Below, in pieces: positions 5,460 to 5,462 of a stretch of 5,462 bases of DNA (within the stretch, counting starts at the first letter, position 1; every line of letters starts with the position of its first letter). The DNA is from an uncultured Pseudorhodobacter sp. (GTDB lineage: Bacteria; Pseudomonadota; Alphaproteobacteria; Rhodobacterales; Rhodobacteraceae), in the NCBI GenBank assembly GCA_945952425.1, contig CAMFIX010000233.1, positions 1 through 5,462 on the forward strand, written 5' to 3'. The notes under the pieces were generated by a model. It made no database searches and was not told the origin of the DNA. It saw only the letters and a list, made by a program, of their open reading frames with translations. Both the position numbers and the translations under genes were made by a program.

Positions 5460-5462
5460 GGC

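Overview
The window is a compact, high-GC operon read entirely on the minus strand (right to left). GC-rich codon use, long antisense shadow frames and a DUF2927 gene suggest an alphaproteobacterium, most likely Rhodobacterales (Rhodobacter/Paracoccus/Roseobacter type). This placement is inferred from gene content and composition, not from a search.

Layout in transcription order: (1) a partial promoter (-10-like TATATT) at the right edge; (2) a 27-codon single-helix membrane microprotein, 5341-5424; (3) an XpaC-family membrane protein, 4469-5341; (4) a TelA/KlaA/YaaN 'toxic anion resistance' protein, 3276-4436; (5) an exported DUF2927 protein, possibly a lipoprotein, 2344-3276; (6) a YdjI-type SPFH protein with a C-terminal GYF_2 domain between two polyproline runs, 1243-2328; (7) a tail-anchored protein with two zinc ribbons, 126-1241. 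Bases 1-125 hold no supported gene but contain two perfect inverted repeats that may end the transcript. Gene junctions are tight: two 1-base TGATG stop/start overlaps, one TGACATG junction with a 1-base gap, and gaps of 15 and 32 bases. Four of the six starts have a clear Shine-Dalgarno sequence exactly 6 bases from the ATG. This supports one translationally coupled polycistron.

The gene set looks like an envelope or membrane-stress module. XpaC and TelA are a recurrent pair (as in xpaC-yaaN of Bacillus). The SPFH and zinc-ribbon pair resembles YdjI/YdjG, which work with PspA at the Bacillus membrane. Here the two pairs are joined in one operon, with an exported DUF2927 protein between them and a membrane microprotein in front. 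No ter gene (terB/C/D/E), pspA or tellurite-reduction gene is present in the window, so the 'tellurite resistance' label on TelA should not be taken literally. A membrane-bound XpaC-TelA unit cooperating with an SPFH scaffold recruited by a tail-anchored zinc-ribbon partner is an inference from context.
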